Below are positions 8,890 to 21,303 of a DNA stretch of 64,000 nucleotides, in pieces (position 1 is the first letter of the stretch; each line of letters begins with the position of its first letter). Source of the DNA: Closterium sp. NIES-65 (lineage: Eukaryota > Streptophyta > Zygnematophyceae > Desmidiales > Closteriaceae); assembly GCA_948144175.1 (NCBI GenBank), contig CANXME010002650.1, positions 62,001-126,000 of the forward strand, read 5' to 3'. Position numbers and translations under genes: made by a program. The notes under the pieces are model-generated. The model was not told the DNA's origin. It worked only from the letters and a program-made list of their open reading frames with translations, and searched no databases.

Positions 8890-9608
8890 TGGCGCCCGCC
8901 CTAGTGCCCGCCCTAGCGCCCGCCCTAGAGCCCGCCCTTTCGAGCCGCTCGTTCGCGCCGCCCGTAAACGCCGCCCGTTAGCGCCGCCCGTGCGGCTGCC
9001 CGTTCGCGCCGCCCTTTGCGCAGCCCGTAGAGCCGCCCGTGCGGCCGCCCGTTAGCGCCGCCCGTGCGGCCGCCCGTAGCGCCCCCCGTGAGCCGCCGCC
9101 CGTAGCGCCGCCCGTGAGCCGCCGCCCGTCGCCACCCTTTAGCGCCGCCCGTGAGCGCCGCCCGTGACGCAGCCGCCCGTGAACCGCCGCCCGTGACGCC
9201 GCCGCCCGTCCCGTCACCCCCCCCTCGTGACGCCGCCGCCCGTCCCGCCGCCCGCCCGTCACGCCGCCTGCCAGTGAGCCGGCGCTGCCCGCGAACCGCC
9301 CACCCGTGGGCCTTTAGCCCGCCCGTGAGCTGCCGACGCCGCCCGTGAGCAGCCGAAGCCGCCGCCGCCACCCGTGAGCCGCCGACGCCGCCGACGCCGC
9401 CCGTGAGCCGCCGAAGCCGCTGCCGCTGCCGTCGCCCGTGAGCCGCCGACGCCGCCGCCGCCGCCCGTGAGCCGCCGAAGCCGACGCCGCCGCCCGTGCG
9501 CCGCCGTCGCCCGTGAGCTGCCGACGCCGCCGCCGCCGCCCGTGAGCCGCCCTGGCCGCCCGCCCAGCCGCCCGATAGCTCCCCGCGCGCCGTCCCAGCC
9601 GCCCGTGA
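8890..9608 (+). repeat. Copia A leader: CCG-rich degenerate minisatellite
   Basis: Irregular short units built on GCCGCCCGT and GTGAGCCGCCGACGCC fill about 720 bp between the primer-binding site and the Gag remnant. Unit length varies and is not a fixed multiple of three. Frames open through it on both strands give only Arg/Gly/Ala low-complexity protein, so I treat it as untranslated leader. A TGA at 9606-9608 closes the Gag frame on its left side. Confidence 0.8.
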
Positions 9609-12600
9609 GCCGCCTCCGAGCGTGCCCACTTTAGTCAGTGCAAGACCGCTCAGGCCTTGTACGACGCTGTAGTTGCACGCTACTCCTCCCCTTCCTCCGC
9701 TACGCTGAGCCGCCTCATGCTACCTTTTCTCTTCCCTGACCTCGCTGCCTTTCCCACTGTCGCTGACCTCATTACCCACCTCCGCGCTAGTGACGCTCGC
9801 TACCGCGCTGCCCTTCCTGCTGAGTTCCGCGCCGCCAACCCTCCTCCCATGTACATCACTCTCTACTTTCTTGTCACCCGTCTCCCTGAGTCCCTTCGTG
9901 TCGTTAGGGACCAGTTTCTCTCTGTCTGTCCCACCACCCTCACTGTCGACCTCCTTGAGGAGTCCCTGCTAGCGGCTGAGAAGAGCATAGTCGCTGTAGG
10001 GGCCTCTCGGGGTGACCCTCGCACCCCCATCTTTGAGGGGTGTTCTCCTTCCCCCCTGCTGCCCTCTGTCGCCTCTGCCGCTGCGGCCGACCTCGCTGGT
10101 TTTGAGTCGGTCGGTGCGGCGTCTGCCCCCAGCGGTAGACGCCGCTCTGGCAAGGGCAAGGGGGGCAAGGGAGCGGGTGGAGCTAGAGGAGGCAGTGGCG
10201 GAGGAGGTGGGGGTGGCGGGGGGGGTGGGGGTGGCGGTGGAGGTGGTGGCGGGAGTGGAGGTACTGGTGGAAGCGGTGGAGGCGGAGGTGGCGGCGGAGG
10301 CGGTAGCGTAGGAGGCGGGGGCGAGGGTACCAGTGGGGGCGGTGGCGGTGGAGACGGGGGCGGTGGTGGAGGCGGGAGTGGCGGTGGCGGCGGGGGTCGG
10401 AGTGTCTCGTCCCAGCGCAGCAGCTCTGGGGGTGGTCAGCGCCAGCAGCAGCAGCAGCAGCAGCAGCGCTCCCGCACCGTCCCCGCCCCTCAGCAGCTCC
10501 GTGAGTGGTACTTGCAGCGTCAGCGTGGTGGTGCGTTTGGTCCCTGCCCCTACGTTCTCCGCACCGGCGACCGTGCGGGGGAGAGGTGTGGAGGCACCCA
10601 CACAGCCCGCCGCTGCTTTGGCCGCCTGACCGACGCCTGGCGTCAGCAGTTTCCGGAGGCCGCTGAGATCCCCCGCTGGGGGGAGCTCTCTAGGGCTGGT
10701 GTAGCCATTTATGATCTTGACCTTGATGCTATTCTTTCTGCTATGTATGTTGTGACTGGTAGTGATGAGGATGACTGTTACCGGTGTTTCCCGCCCGACC
10801 CGGGCATTGGTACTGCTGCGTCAGGTACTAGTGAGGCTGCTGCTCTAGGTGCCAGTGCGTCTGTGCTCTCAAGTACTGGTGAGTCTGCCCTCTCAGGTAC
10901 TGTGTCGGCTTCGGCCTCTCACACCTTCACACTTGACTCTGGAGCGTCTCGCTCCTTCTTTCGGGACCGCACTACTCTCACGCCGCTGAGTCGGCCGGTT
11001 GCGGTGTCCCTGGCTGACCCCTCTGGGGGGCCTGTCCTGTCTCGCTTCTCCACGGTACTTCCGTGTCCGGCGGCCCCCTCTGGCACCCTGTCTGGTCTCT
11101 ACCTCCCCTCGTTCTCGACGAACCTGGTGAGTGGTGCTGACCTACAGGATGCGGGTGTCCACCAGTTCACTCCTGCTCGTCAGCGGGTGACCCACTGCAC
11201 GGAGGCTAGCACGGGACGCCACCTGGCTACGTTTACACGTCGGCCAGGGTCGAGCCTATACACACTGACCACTGCTTCTCCTCCAGGTCCTGAGTCTGGT
11301 AGGGTCCCTTCGTCTGGTCAGGTGTTTGCCGCAGCGTCCAGGTCTGCTCCTGAGTCTTCCCCCTGTTCGTGTCGTCGTCTGTCTCACGAGACCCTCCTCT
11401 GGCACCACCGCCTTGGCCACCCCTCTCTGCTTCGGCTCAGAGGCATGGCCTCCCGTCTTCTTGTGTCTGGTCTCCCCCGGTCTCTACCTCCCCTTCCTCA
11501 GGGCCCTGGCCCTGCCTGTGTCCCCTGTGTCGAGGGGCGCCAGCGTGCTGCCCCTCACTCCTCCCAGTTTCCTCCGACAGAGGCCCCGCTGCAGACACTT
11601 CACATGGACGTGTGGGGCCCAGCCCGCGTCCGTGGACAGGGTCACGAGCGCTACTTCCAGCTCGTTGTTGACGACTACTCGCGTTACACCACAGTCTTCC
11701 CCTTGCGCAGCAAGGGTGAGGTTACTGAGGTGCTGATCGACTGGATCCGCGCAGCTCGTCTTCAGCTCAGGCAGAGCTTTGGCTCCGACTTTCCTGTGTT
11801 GCGTCTGCACTCTGACAGAGGCGGAGAGTTCTCCTCTGGCCTTCTACGTGCCTACTGTCGGGCGCGAGGCATCCGCCAGTCCTTCACGCTTCCGGACTCC
11901 CCACAGCAAAATGGGATTGCTGAGCGCCGCATTGGCATGGTCATGGACGTCGCCCGTACGTCCATGATGCATGCGGCTGCCCCCCATTTTCTGTGGCCGT
12001 TTGCGGTCAGGTACGCAGCGCATCAGATCAACCTCCACCCCAGGGTCTCCAGGCCGGAGACCTCCCCAGCCCTGCTGTGGACGGGGAAGGTTGGCGATGC
12101 GTCGGCGTTCCGGGTCTGGGGATCTCGGGCGTTTGTCCGCGACTTGTCTGCGGACAAACTGTCCCCTCGCGCTGCTCCCTGCGTCTTCCTGGGGTTCCCC
12201 CCCGACGCCCCTGGGTGGCAGTTCTACCACCCCACCTCTCGACGTGTTCTGTCCTCCCAGGACGTCACGTTCGACGAGTCGGTACCCTACTACCGCCTCT
12301 TCCCCTACCGCACTCCGTCCCTCCCCCCGCCCCCGCTTTTCCTGGTACCAGGTCCCCCCCCGGTAGACCCCCTCCCCCCTCAGGGTCCTGCCCCGTCAGG
12401 TGTGTCCCAGGTAGACGCGGTCGAGCCTGTCGAGGTCACTGGTGACTCTGGTGCTGCTGCGGGAGCTGAGCCTGGGGGTGCAGAGTCTGGGGGTGCTGCG
12501 CCTGGGGGTGCGGAGTCTGGGGGTGCTGAGCCTGGGGGTGCGGAGTCTGGGGGTGCTGAGTCTGGGGGTGCTGAGCCTGGGGGTGCTGAGCCTGGGGGTG

Positions 12601-15283
12601 CTGAGCCTGGAGGTGCTGTGCCTGGGACTGCTGTGCCTGGGGGTGCTGAGCCTGGGGGTGCTGTGCCTGGGGGTGCTACGTCTCGCCGGGAGCCACTCTC
12701 CCCACAGGAGCTGCGTGAGTGGTTTGCCAGGCGCTGGAGGCGTGCTGCTAGTGCTGGTGGTTCTTCGGCTGCAGAGGGCACTGCTGCCGCGCGTCCCGGC
12801 GGTGCTCGTCCTGTGGGTGCTGGAGGTGTTGGGTCTGCGGGTTCTCCTCGAGCTGGTGCTGCTGAGGGTGTTGGCGCTGAGCCTGCTGCTGGCGGTCCGA
12901 CTGACAGTGCTCCTGGTGCTGCTGCTGGAGGTTCTGGAGCTTCTGCTGGTGCTGCTGGAGGTGCTACTGGAGTGGGTGCTCCTGCCGAGGGTGCTGGTGC
13001 TGTTCCTGCTGCTTCTGGAGTCGCCGCGCGGCCCCGACCGTACTTCGTTCCGCTCCTGCAGCAGGTTCTTGGTCTTCCACTTTCTCCTCCTCCCTTAGAG
13101 GGTCCGCAGCCTGTCCGGTCACAGCCACAGCTACAGCCTGCCTCCCCTTTGCCTGCTCCTCCTCCCTACGCTGGTCCGACTGGAGGTCTTACTGAGCGTC
13201 GTGAGCCTGCGTCTCGTCCTGCGTCGCCTGTTCGTCCAGAGCGCGCTAGTGTTCGCGGTTCGCGTCAGCGTCCTCCTCCTGTCCCTGGCACGCACCGGAT
13301 GTCTCTGCGTCCGTCCACTGCTCCTCTGCGTGCCCCTTTGCCTTCTCCTCCTGCTTCCTCTCTTCCTGCTCTTGCCGACCCGGAGTCGGACTCTCTTCGT
13401 GCTGCCAGTCCTACTGTCACGCGTCTCCTTGCTACTGCTGTCACTGACCCTTCCTTCGAGTCGTCTGCTGCGTCTGCCCTTGTCACTGAGCTTGTCGACT
13501 TTGCAGCGCGCTGTCGTCTAGACTACGCTGCCAGTCTTGTCGCTGAGTCTGAGTCTGCCTGTCCTCCGTCCGTCGGGGGTGAGTGTGCCCTCGGCACGGA
13601 CGTCCTTGAGGACAGGCAGGAGGAGTTCCAGTGTCTGGCCGCCGCTTCACCCCATCTCGCGTCTGTACTGCTAGCCCCTGAGGGAGACCCGGATGCACCA
13701 GACATCCCGACTCCGCGCTCTTACGCGGAGGCGATAGAGGGTCCCTACTCCTCTCAGTGGCAGGCAGCTATGGACGCAGAGATGGCTTCCTGGAAGTCCA
13801 CAGGCACCTACGTCGACGCTGTCCCCCCTCCTGGGGCGAACATTGTCAGTGGCATGTGGATTTTCAGGGTGAAGCGGCCGCAGGGTTCTCCGCCTGTCTT
13901 CAAGGCGCGTTACGTGGCTCGTGGCTTCAGTCAGCGGCAGGGGGTTGACTACTTTCAGACCTTCTCCCCCACCCCGAAGATGACCACTCTTCGGGTTCTG
14001 CTGCACGTTGCTGCTCACCGTGACTACGAGCTGCACTCTCTCGACTTCAGCATAGCTTTCTTGCAGGGCAGTCTGCACGAGGAGATCTGGCTGCGCCGCC
14101 CACCTGGCTTCACTGGGTCTTTCCCTCCTGGTACCCAGTGGAGTCTCCGGCGTCCAGTCTACGGTCTCCGCCAGGCGCCACGTGAGTGGCACGACACACT
14201 GAGGACTACGCTCGCGGCACTTGGGTTTGCTCCGTCTACTGCCGACCCGTCGCTGTTTCTGCGCACCGACACCTCTCTGCCGCCGTTCTACATCCTCGTG
14301 TACGTCGACGACTTGGTCTTTGCCACAGCTGACACTGCTGGACTCGCCTACGTGAAGTCCGAGCTGCAGAAGAGACACACGTGCACTGACCCGGGTGAAC
14401 TGCGCAGCTACCTTGGCTTGCAGATCACCCGGGACAGAGCACGCCGCACCATTACCCTGACTCAGTCACACATGGTGCAGCAGGTCCTTCAGCGCTTCGG
14501 CTTCACGTACTCCTCGCCTCAGGCCACCTCCTGCCTACTCGCCACTCGCTCTCAGCTCTGCCTTCGGATGAGTCCGTAGAGTCGAGTGGCCCGTATGCAG
14601 AGCTTGTTGGCTGCCTCATGTACCTGATGACCTGCACTCGACTTGACCTTGCATACCCTCTTAGCATTCTCGCACGCTATGTTGCTCCTGGGAGACACCG
14701 ACCAGAGCACATGGCTGCAACGAAGAGGGTGTTGCGCTACTTGTGCAGTACGTCAGGCATGGGGCTAGTGCTTGGAGGGCGCAGTCCAGTGGTCCTCACT
14801 GGGCACGCAGACGCTTCTTGGGCTGACGACCAGGCTACGCAGCGGTCGTCACAGGGTTACACCTTCAGCCTTGGTTCCGGCTCTGTTTCGTGGCGGGCTA
14901 CCCGCTCGTCTTCTGTTCTCGGCTCCAGTTGTGAGGCTGAGATCTACGCTGGGGCTATGGCTGCACAGGAGTTACGCTGGCTCACCTACCTGCTGACCGA
15001 CCTTGGAGAGCAGCCTCGTTCTCCTCCAGTCCTGTACGTAGACAACAAGGCCATGCTGGCCTTGTGTCGAGAGCAGAGACTGGAGCACAGGACAAAGCAC
15101 ATTGCTCTCCGCTACTTTCTTGCTCGTGAGCTACAGCAGCGTGGACAGTTGCGACTTGCGTACGTGGCCTCTGAGGCCAACACTGCTGATGTGTTCACCA
15201 AGGCACTTGCGCCTTGTGATCATCAGCGTTGCTGCACGCAGCTGGGTCTTGTGTCTGTCTTGCCTCACTTGCTCACTTCTTGA
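9609..15283 (+). pseudogene. gag-pol: Copia A Gag-Pol polyprotein remnant (5'-truncated and frameshifted)
   Basis: The frame that matches copia B starts without ATG after the TGA at 9606 and runs to a stop at 14577-14579. Seen in order: Gag remainder; a glycine tract (about 10189-10410); a glutamine run (CAG repeat near 10443); a non-canonical C/H cluster (10543-10614); a protease DSGAS at 10935; an HHCC zinc site (about 11400-11530); an integrase core with D near 11606, D near 11813 and E near 11921; a GAEP/GAES repeat (about 12466-12684); reverse transcriptase with YVDD at 14301-14312. Near 14530 one base is missing relative to copia B, so the last 15 or so residues are altered before the stop. 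RNase H and the C-terminus continue in another frame to 15283. Gag lacks its N-terminal part because leader repeats join directly to codons equivalent to about residue 82 of copia B. Not functional by itself. Confidence 0.92.
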
Positions 15284-15497
15284 CCTTCCTTGTACCGTCA
15301 CATATATATAGTCTTGCTCTTGCTTGCTTGACTCTTGTATATCTCTATATATATGATCTTGCATGTGAACTGGCCTTGTGGCCCTTGAACTTGTGCTCGG
15401 AATGTGTGGTGACTTCGTGATCCACCCTGAGCTTTGCTTTGCTCTGCTTGACTGGTCTTGTGACCCCTTGTTCTCCCCCACTTTGCCTATGGGGGTG
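15284..15497 (+). other. Copia A 3' untranslated region with polypurine tract
   Basis: About 210 bp with TATATATA runs. It ends with ATGGGGGTG (15489-15497) directly before the 3' LTR, which is the polypurine tract. The same layout and much of the sequence recur in copia B. Confidence 0.8.
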
Positions 15498-15631
15498 TGT
15501 CAGAACATTATAGCTTACTTAGTTGTGTAGGCTATAGTGGGGTATCCCATAGGGGGTACAACCCAGCTAGGGTTTCCTATTTGTACTCACTTCGTTCATA
15601 GTTCACACATTCTCTCGTTCACTTCTTCACA
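15498..15631 (+). repeat. Copia A 3' LTR (134 bp)
   Basis: Identical to the 5' LTR by my reading and followed by TTGAT, the second target-duplication copy. Confidence 0.93.
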
Positions 15632-18600
15632 TTGATTCCGTGTACTATGCGAGATCTGAGCGCTTCCGTTCTCCTTGGCATTTGCATTTTAAGTTCCGAT
15701 ACTGACCGACCTGGCCAATGCACCATTTTCTCCGTACATGTGCGTTGAATACATTTCAAACCTTTTGAGCTGACTAGATTTATATATTTCCCACCTTCTG
15801 ATCGAGTGAGACCACTAGATTCTCTCTAATTCTTGAGAAACGAGCGTTTCCGTTCTCCCTAGCCCCACCTGCACTATGAGTGCGAAATGCCGGCCAGACT
15901 GGCCGATGCACCATTTTCTCTACACATGTGCGTTAGTTACCTTTCAAACCCTTACGTTCACTAGATGAATATATTTCCTACTTCCTATTTGAGTAAGACC
16001 ATTTGATTTCGTGTACTATGCGAGATCTGAGCGCTTCCGTTCTCCCTGGCATTTGCATTTTAAGTTCCGATACTGACCGACCTGGCCAATGCACCATTTT
16101 CTCTATACATGTGCGTTGAATACATTTCAAACCTTTTTAGCTGACTAGAGTTATATATTTCCCACCTTCTGATCGAGTGAGACCGTTATATTCCCTCTAC
16201 TTTTTGAGAAACGAGCGTTTCCGTTCTCCCTGGCCCCACCTGCACTATGAGTGCGAAATGCCGGCCAGACTGGCCGATGCACCATTTTCTCTACACATGT
16301 GTGTTAGTTACCTTTCAAACCCTTACGTTCACTAGATGAATATATTTCCTACCTTATATTTGAGTGAGACCACTAGATTCCGTGTATTATGCGAGATCTG
16401 AGCGGTTCCGTTCTCCCAGGCATTTGCACTCTAAGTTCCCATACTGACCGACCTAGCCAATGCACCATTTTCCATATACATATGCATTAGATTCCTTCCG
16501 AACCTTATTAGCTCACTAGATTTATTTCCCACCTTCTGATCGAGTGAGACAGCTAGATTCCCTCTACTTTTTGAGAAATGAGCGTTTCCGTTCTCCTTGT
16601 CCCTACTTGCACTATAAGTGCGAAATGACGGCCAGACTGGCCGATGCACCATTTTCTCTACACATGTGCGTTAGTTACCTTTCAAACCCTTACGTTCACT
16701 AGATGAATTTTTTTCCTACCTTCTATTTGAGTGAGACCACTAGATTCCGTGTACTATGCGAGATATGAGCGCTTCCGTTCTCCCTGGCATTTGCACTCTA
16801 AGTTCCCATACTGACCGACCTGGCCAATGCACCATTTTCCATATACATATGCATTAGATTCCTTTCGAACCTTATTAGCTCACTAGATTTATTTCCCACC
16901 TTCTGATCGAGTGAGACCGCTAGATTCCCTCTACTTTTTGAGAAATGAGCGTTTCCGTTCTCCTTGGCCCTAGTTGCACTATAAGTGCGAAATGCCGGCC
17001 AGACTGGCCGATGCACAATTTTCTCTACACATGTGCGTTAGTTACCTTTCAAACCCTTACATTCACTAGATGAATATATTTCCTACTTTCTATTTGAGTG
17101 AGACCACTTGATTCCGTGTACTATGCGAGATCTGAGCGCTTCCGTTCTCCTTGGCATTTGCATTTTAAGTTCCGATACTGACCGACCTGGCCAATGCACT
17201 ATTTTCTCTGTACATGTGCGTTGAATACATTTCAAACCTTTTGAGCTGACTAGATTTATATATTTCCCACCTTCTGATCGAGTGAGACCGCTAGATTCTC
17301 TCTACTTCTTGAGAAACGAGCGTTCCGTTCTCCCTAGCCCCACCTCCACTATGAGTGCGAAATGCCGGCCAGACTGGCCGATGCATCATTTTCTCTACAC
17401 ATGTGCGTTAGTTACCTTTCAAACCCTTACGTTCACTAGATGAATTTATATCCTACCTTATATTTGAGTGAGACCACTAGATTCTGTGTATATTATGCGA
17501 GATCTGAGCGGTTCCGTTCTCCCAGGCATTTGCACTCTAAGTTCCCATACTGACCGACCTGGCCAATGCACCATTTTCCACATACATATGCATTAGATTC
17601 CTTTCAAGCCTTATTAGCTCACTAGATTTATATATTTCCCACGTTTTGATCGAGTGAGACCGCTAGATTCCCTCTACTTTTTGAGAAATGAGCGTTTCCG
17701 TTCTCCTTGGCCCTACTTGCACTATAAGTGCGAAATGCCAGCCAGACATGCCGATGCACCATTTTCTCTACACATGTGCGTTAGTTACCTTTCAAACCCT
17801 TATGTTCACTAGATGAATTTATTTCCTACCTTCTATTTGAGTGAGACCACTAGATTCCGTGTAATATGCGAGATCTGAGCGCTTTCGTTCTCCCTGGCAT
17901 TTGCACTCTAAGTTCCCATACTGACCGTCCTGGCCAATGCACCATTTTCCATATACATATGCATTAGATTCCTTTCGAACCTTATTAGCTCACTAGATTT
18001 ATATATTTCCCACCTTCTGATCGAGTGAGACTGCTAGATTCCCTCTACTTTTTGAGAAATGAGCGTTTCCGTTCTCCTTGGCCCTAGTTGCACTATAAGT
18101 GCGAAATGCCGGCCAGACTCGCCGATGCACAATTTTCTCTACACATGTGCGTTAGTTACCTTTCAAACCCTTATGTTCACTAGATGAATATATATCCTTC
18201 TTTTTATTTGAGTGAGACCACTTGATTCCGTGTACTATGCGAGATCTGAGCGCTTCCGTTCTCCCTGGCATTTGCATTTTAAGTTCCGATACTGACCGAC
18301 CTGGCCAATGCACCATTTTCTCTATACATGTGCGTTGAATACATTTCAAATCTTTTTAGCTGACTAGATTTATATATTTCCCACCTTCGGATCGAGTGAG
18401 ACCATTAGATTCCCTCTACTTTTTGAGAAACAAACGTTTCCGTTCTCCCTGGCCCCACCTGCACTATGAGTGCGAAATGCCGGCCAGACTGGCCGATGCA
18501 CCATTTTCTCTACACATGTGCGTTATTTACCTTTCAAACCCTTACGTTCACTAGATGAATATATTTCCTACCTTCTATTTGAGTGAGACCACTAGATTCC

Positions 18601-20956
18601 GTGTATTATGCGAGATCTGAGCGGTTCCGTTCTCCCAGGCATTTGCACTCTAAGTTCCCATACTGATCGACCTGGCCAATGCACCACTTTCCATATACAT
18701 ATGCATTAGATTCCTTCCGAACCTTATTAGCTCACTAGATTTATATATTTCCCACCTTCTGATCGAGTGAGACCGCTAGATTCCGTTTACTTTTTGAGAA
18801 ATGAGCGTTTCAGTTCTCCTTGGCCCTACTTGCACTATAAGTGCGAAATGCCGGCCAGACTGGCCGATGCACCATTTTCTCTACACATGTGCGTTAGTTA
18901 CCTTTCAAACCCTTACGTTCACTAGATGAATTTATTTCCTACCTTCTATTTGAGTGAGACCTCTAGATTCCGTGTACTATGCGAGATCTGAGCGCTTCTG
19001 TTCTCCCTGGCATTTGCACTCTAAGTTCCCATACTGACCGACCAGGCCAATGCACCATTTTCCATATACATATGCATTAGATTCCTTTTGAACCTTATTA
19101 GCTGACTAGATTTATATATTTCCCACCTTCTGATCGAGTGAGACCGCTAGATTCCCTTTACTTTTTGAGAAATGAGCGTTTCCGCTCTCCTTGGCCCTAC
19201 TTGCACTATAAGTGCAAAATGCCGGCCAGACTGGCCGATGTACCATTTTCTCTACACATGTGCGTTAGTTACCTTTCAAACCCTTACGTTCACTAGATGA
19301 ATTTATTTCCTACCTTCTGTTTGAGTGAGACCACTAGATTCCGTGTACTATGCAAGATCTGAGCGTTTCCGTTCTCCGTGGCATTTGCAGTCTAAGTTCC
19401 CATACTGACCGACCTGGCCAATGCACCATTTTCCATATACATATGCATTAGATTCCTTTCAAACCTTATTAGCTCACTAGCTTTATATATTTCCCACCTT
19501 CTGATCGAGTGAGGCCGCTAGATTCCCTCTACTTTTTGAGAAATGAGCGTTTCCGTTCTCCTTGGCCCTAGTTGCATTATAAGTGCGAAATGCCGGCCAG
19601 ACTGGCCGATGCACAATTTTCTCTACACATGTTCGTTAGTTACCTTTCAAACCCTTACTTTCACTAGATGAATATATTTCCTACCTTATATTTGAGTGAG
19701 ACCACTAGATTCCGTGTATTATGCGAGATCTCAGCGGTTCCGTTCTCCCAGGCATTTGCACTCTAAGTTCCCATACTGACCGACCTGGCCAATGCACCGC
19801 TTTCCATATACATATGCATTAGATTCCTTCCGAAGCTTATTAGCTCACTAGATTTATATATTTCCCACCTTGTGATCGAGTGAGACCGCTAGATTCCCTT
19901 TACTTTTTTAGAAATGAGCGTTTCTGTTCTCCTTGGCCCTACTTGCACTATAAGTGCGAAATGCCAGCCAGACTGGCCGATGCACCATCTTCTCTACACA
20001 TGTGCGTTAGTTACCTTTCAAACCCTTACGTTCGCTAGATGAATTTATGTCCTACCTTCTATTTGAGTGAGACCACTAGATTCCGTGTACTATGCGAGAT
20101 CTGAGCGCTTCCGTTCTCCCTGGCATTTGCACTGTAAGTTCCCATACTGACCGACCTGGCCAATGCACCATTTTCCATATAAATATGATTTAGATTCCTT
20201 TCGAACCTTATTAGCTCACTAGATTTATATATTTCCCACCTTCTGATCGAGTGAGACCGCTAGATTCCCTCTACTTTTTGAGAAATGAGCGTTTCCGTTC
20301 TCATTGGCCCTAGTTGCACTATAAGTGCAAAATGCCGGCCAGACAGGCCGATGCACAATTTTCTCTACACATGTGCGTTAGTTACCTTTCAAACCCTTAC
20401 TTTCACTAGATGAATATATTTCCTACCTTATATTTGAGTGAGATTACTAGATTCCGTGTATTATGGGAGATCTCAGCGGTTCCGTTCTCCCAGGCATTTG
20501 CACTCTAAGTTCCCATACTGACCGACCTGGCCAATGCACCACTTTCCATATACATATGCATTAGATTCCTTCCGAAGCTTATTAGCTCACTAGATTTATA
20601 TATTTCCCACCTTGTGATCGAGTGAGACCGCTATATTCCCTTTACTTTTTGAGAAATGAGCGTTTCTGTTCTCCTTGGCCCTACTTGCACTATAAGTGCG
20701 AAATGCCAGCCAGACTGGCCGATGCACCATTTTCTCTACACATGTGCGTTAGTTACCTTTCAAACCTTTACGTTCACTAGATGAATTTATTTCATACCTT
20801 CTATTTGAGTGAGACCACTAGATTCCGTGTACTATGCGAGATCTGAGCGCTTCCGTTCTCCCTGGCATTTGCACTGTAAGTTCCCATACTGACCGACCTG
20901 GCCAATGCACCATTTTCCATATACATATGCATTAGATTCCTTTCGAACCTTATTCG
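15632..20956 (-). repeat. 371-bp dimeric satellite array, inverted orientation, block 3
   Basis: About 14 dimers in reverse orientation. Both A-half variants occur. A 742-bp (two-dimer) local duplication is visible around 19.3-20.9 kb: the rare variant CGAAGCTTATT recurs at 19831 and 20573, and CTTACTTTCACTAG also recurs. Short frames here are repeat artefacts. Confidence 0.95.
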
Positions 20957-21303
20957 TGTCAGAGGTCCACTGGTGATCCCCGTTTGATCCTAGGGAAGGG
21001 TTACAGGCACGGTTGCCTGGGGGTTTATGGGCGCACTGACCCGCTACTTAAACAAGCCCTTTTATCCCAATGGTCTAATGGTTTTGATTCTGAGATGGTA
21101 TCAGAGCGAAGGTCTCGGGTTCGAATCCCGGTGTAAGCACTTCGGGCATCCCAGTGAGGGGGGGTGTCAGAGGTCCACTGGTGATCCCCGTTTGATCCTA
21201 GGGAAGGGTTACAGGCACGGTTGCCTGGGGGGTTATGGGCGCACTGACCCGCTACTTAAACAAGCCCTTTTATCCCAATGGTCTAATGGTTGGGATTCTG
21301 AGA
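20957..21303 (+). mobile_element. TRIM-2
   Basis: LTRs at 20957-21095 and 21165-21303 (139 bp). Primer-binding site TGGTATCAGAGC at 21096-21107, B box GGTTCGAATCC just after it, G-rich tract before the 3' LTR. The LTR ends in TCTGAGA instead of the canonical CA end. The 5' LTR's A-box hairpin is damaged (GGTTTTGATTC), while the 3' LTR keeps it. No coding capacity. Confidence 0.9.

Larger units (their letters stand above)
8685..15631 (+). mobile_element. Copia element A, full length but defective
   Basis: A 6,947-bp Ty1/copia element with LTRs of 134 bp (8685-8818 and 15498-15631) that I read as identical. Target duplication TTGAT lies at 8680-8684 and 15632-15636. Domain order is Gag, protease, integrase, reverse transcriptase, RNase H, which defines copia. 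The primer-binding site at 8819 has one mismatch to initiator Met. A GC-rich leader of about 790 bp precedes the coding region. Compared with copia B it lacks the start codon and about the first 85-90 Gag residues, and has a one-base deletion near 14530. It shares a 19-base LTR core with copia B (TGTAGGCTATAGTGGGGTA) but otherwise differs in LTR and leader, so it is a sister subfamily. Confidence 0.95.

Noticed and set aside
8925-9629. Minus-strand 234-codon frame in the copia A leader, and similar ones in the copia B leader
   Set aside because: Arg/Gly/Ala-only translations of GC-rich minisatellites; absence of stops is explained by composition.
12442-13098. Overlapping frame of 218 codons in copia A, with a 222-codon counterpart in copia B (53127-53795)
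   Set aside because: Both are Leu/Val-rich shifted readings of the GAEP and Gly/Ala coding repeats. Their conservation follows from the main frame's GC-rich codons.
14520-14620. Programmed frameshift between reverse transcriptase and RNase H in copia A
   Set aside because: Copia B has the same region in a single frame; the difference is one missing base in A and I see no slippery site, so it is a mutation.
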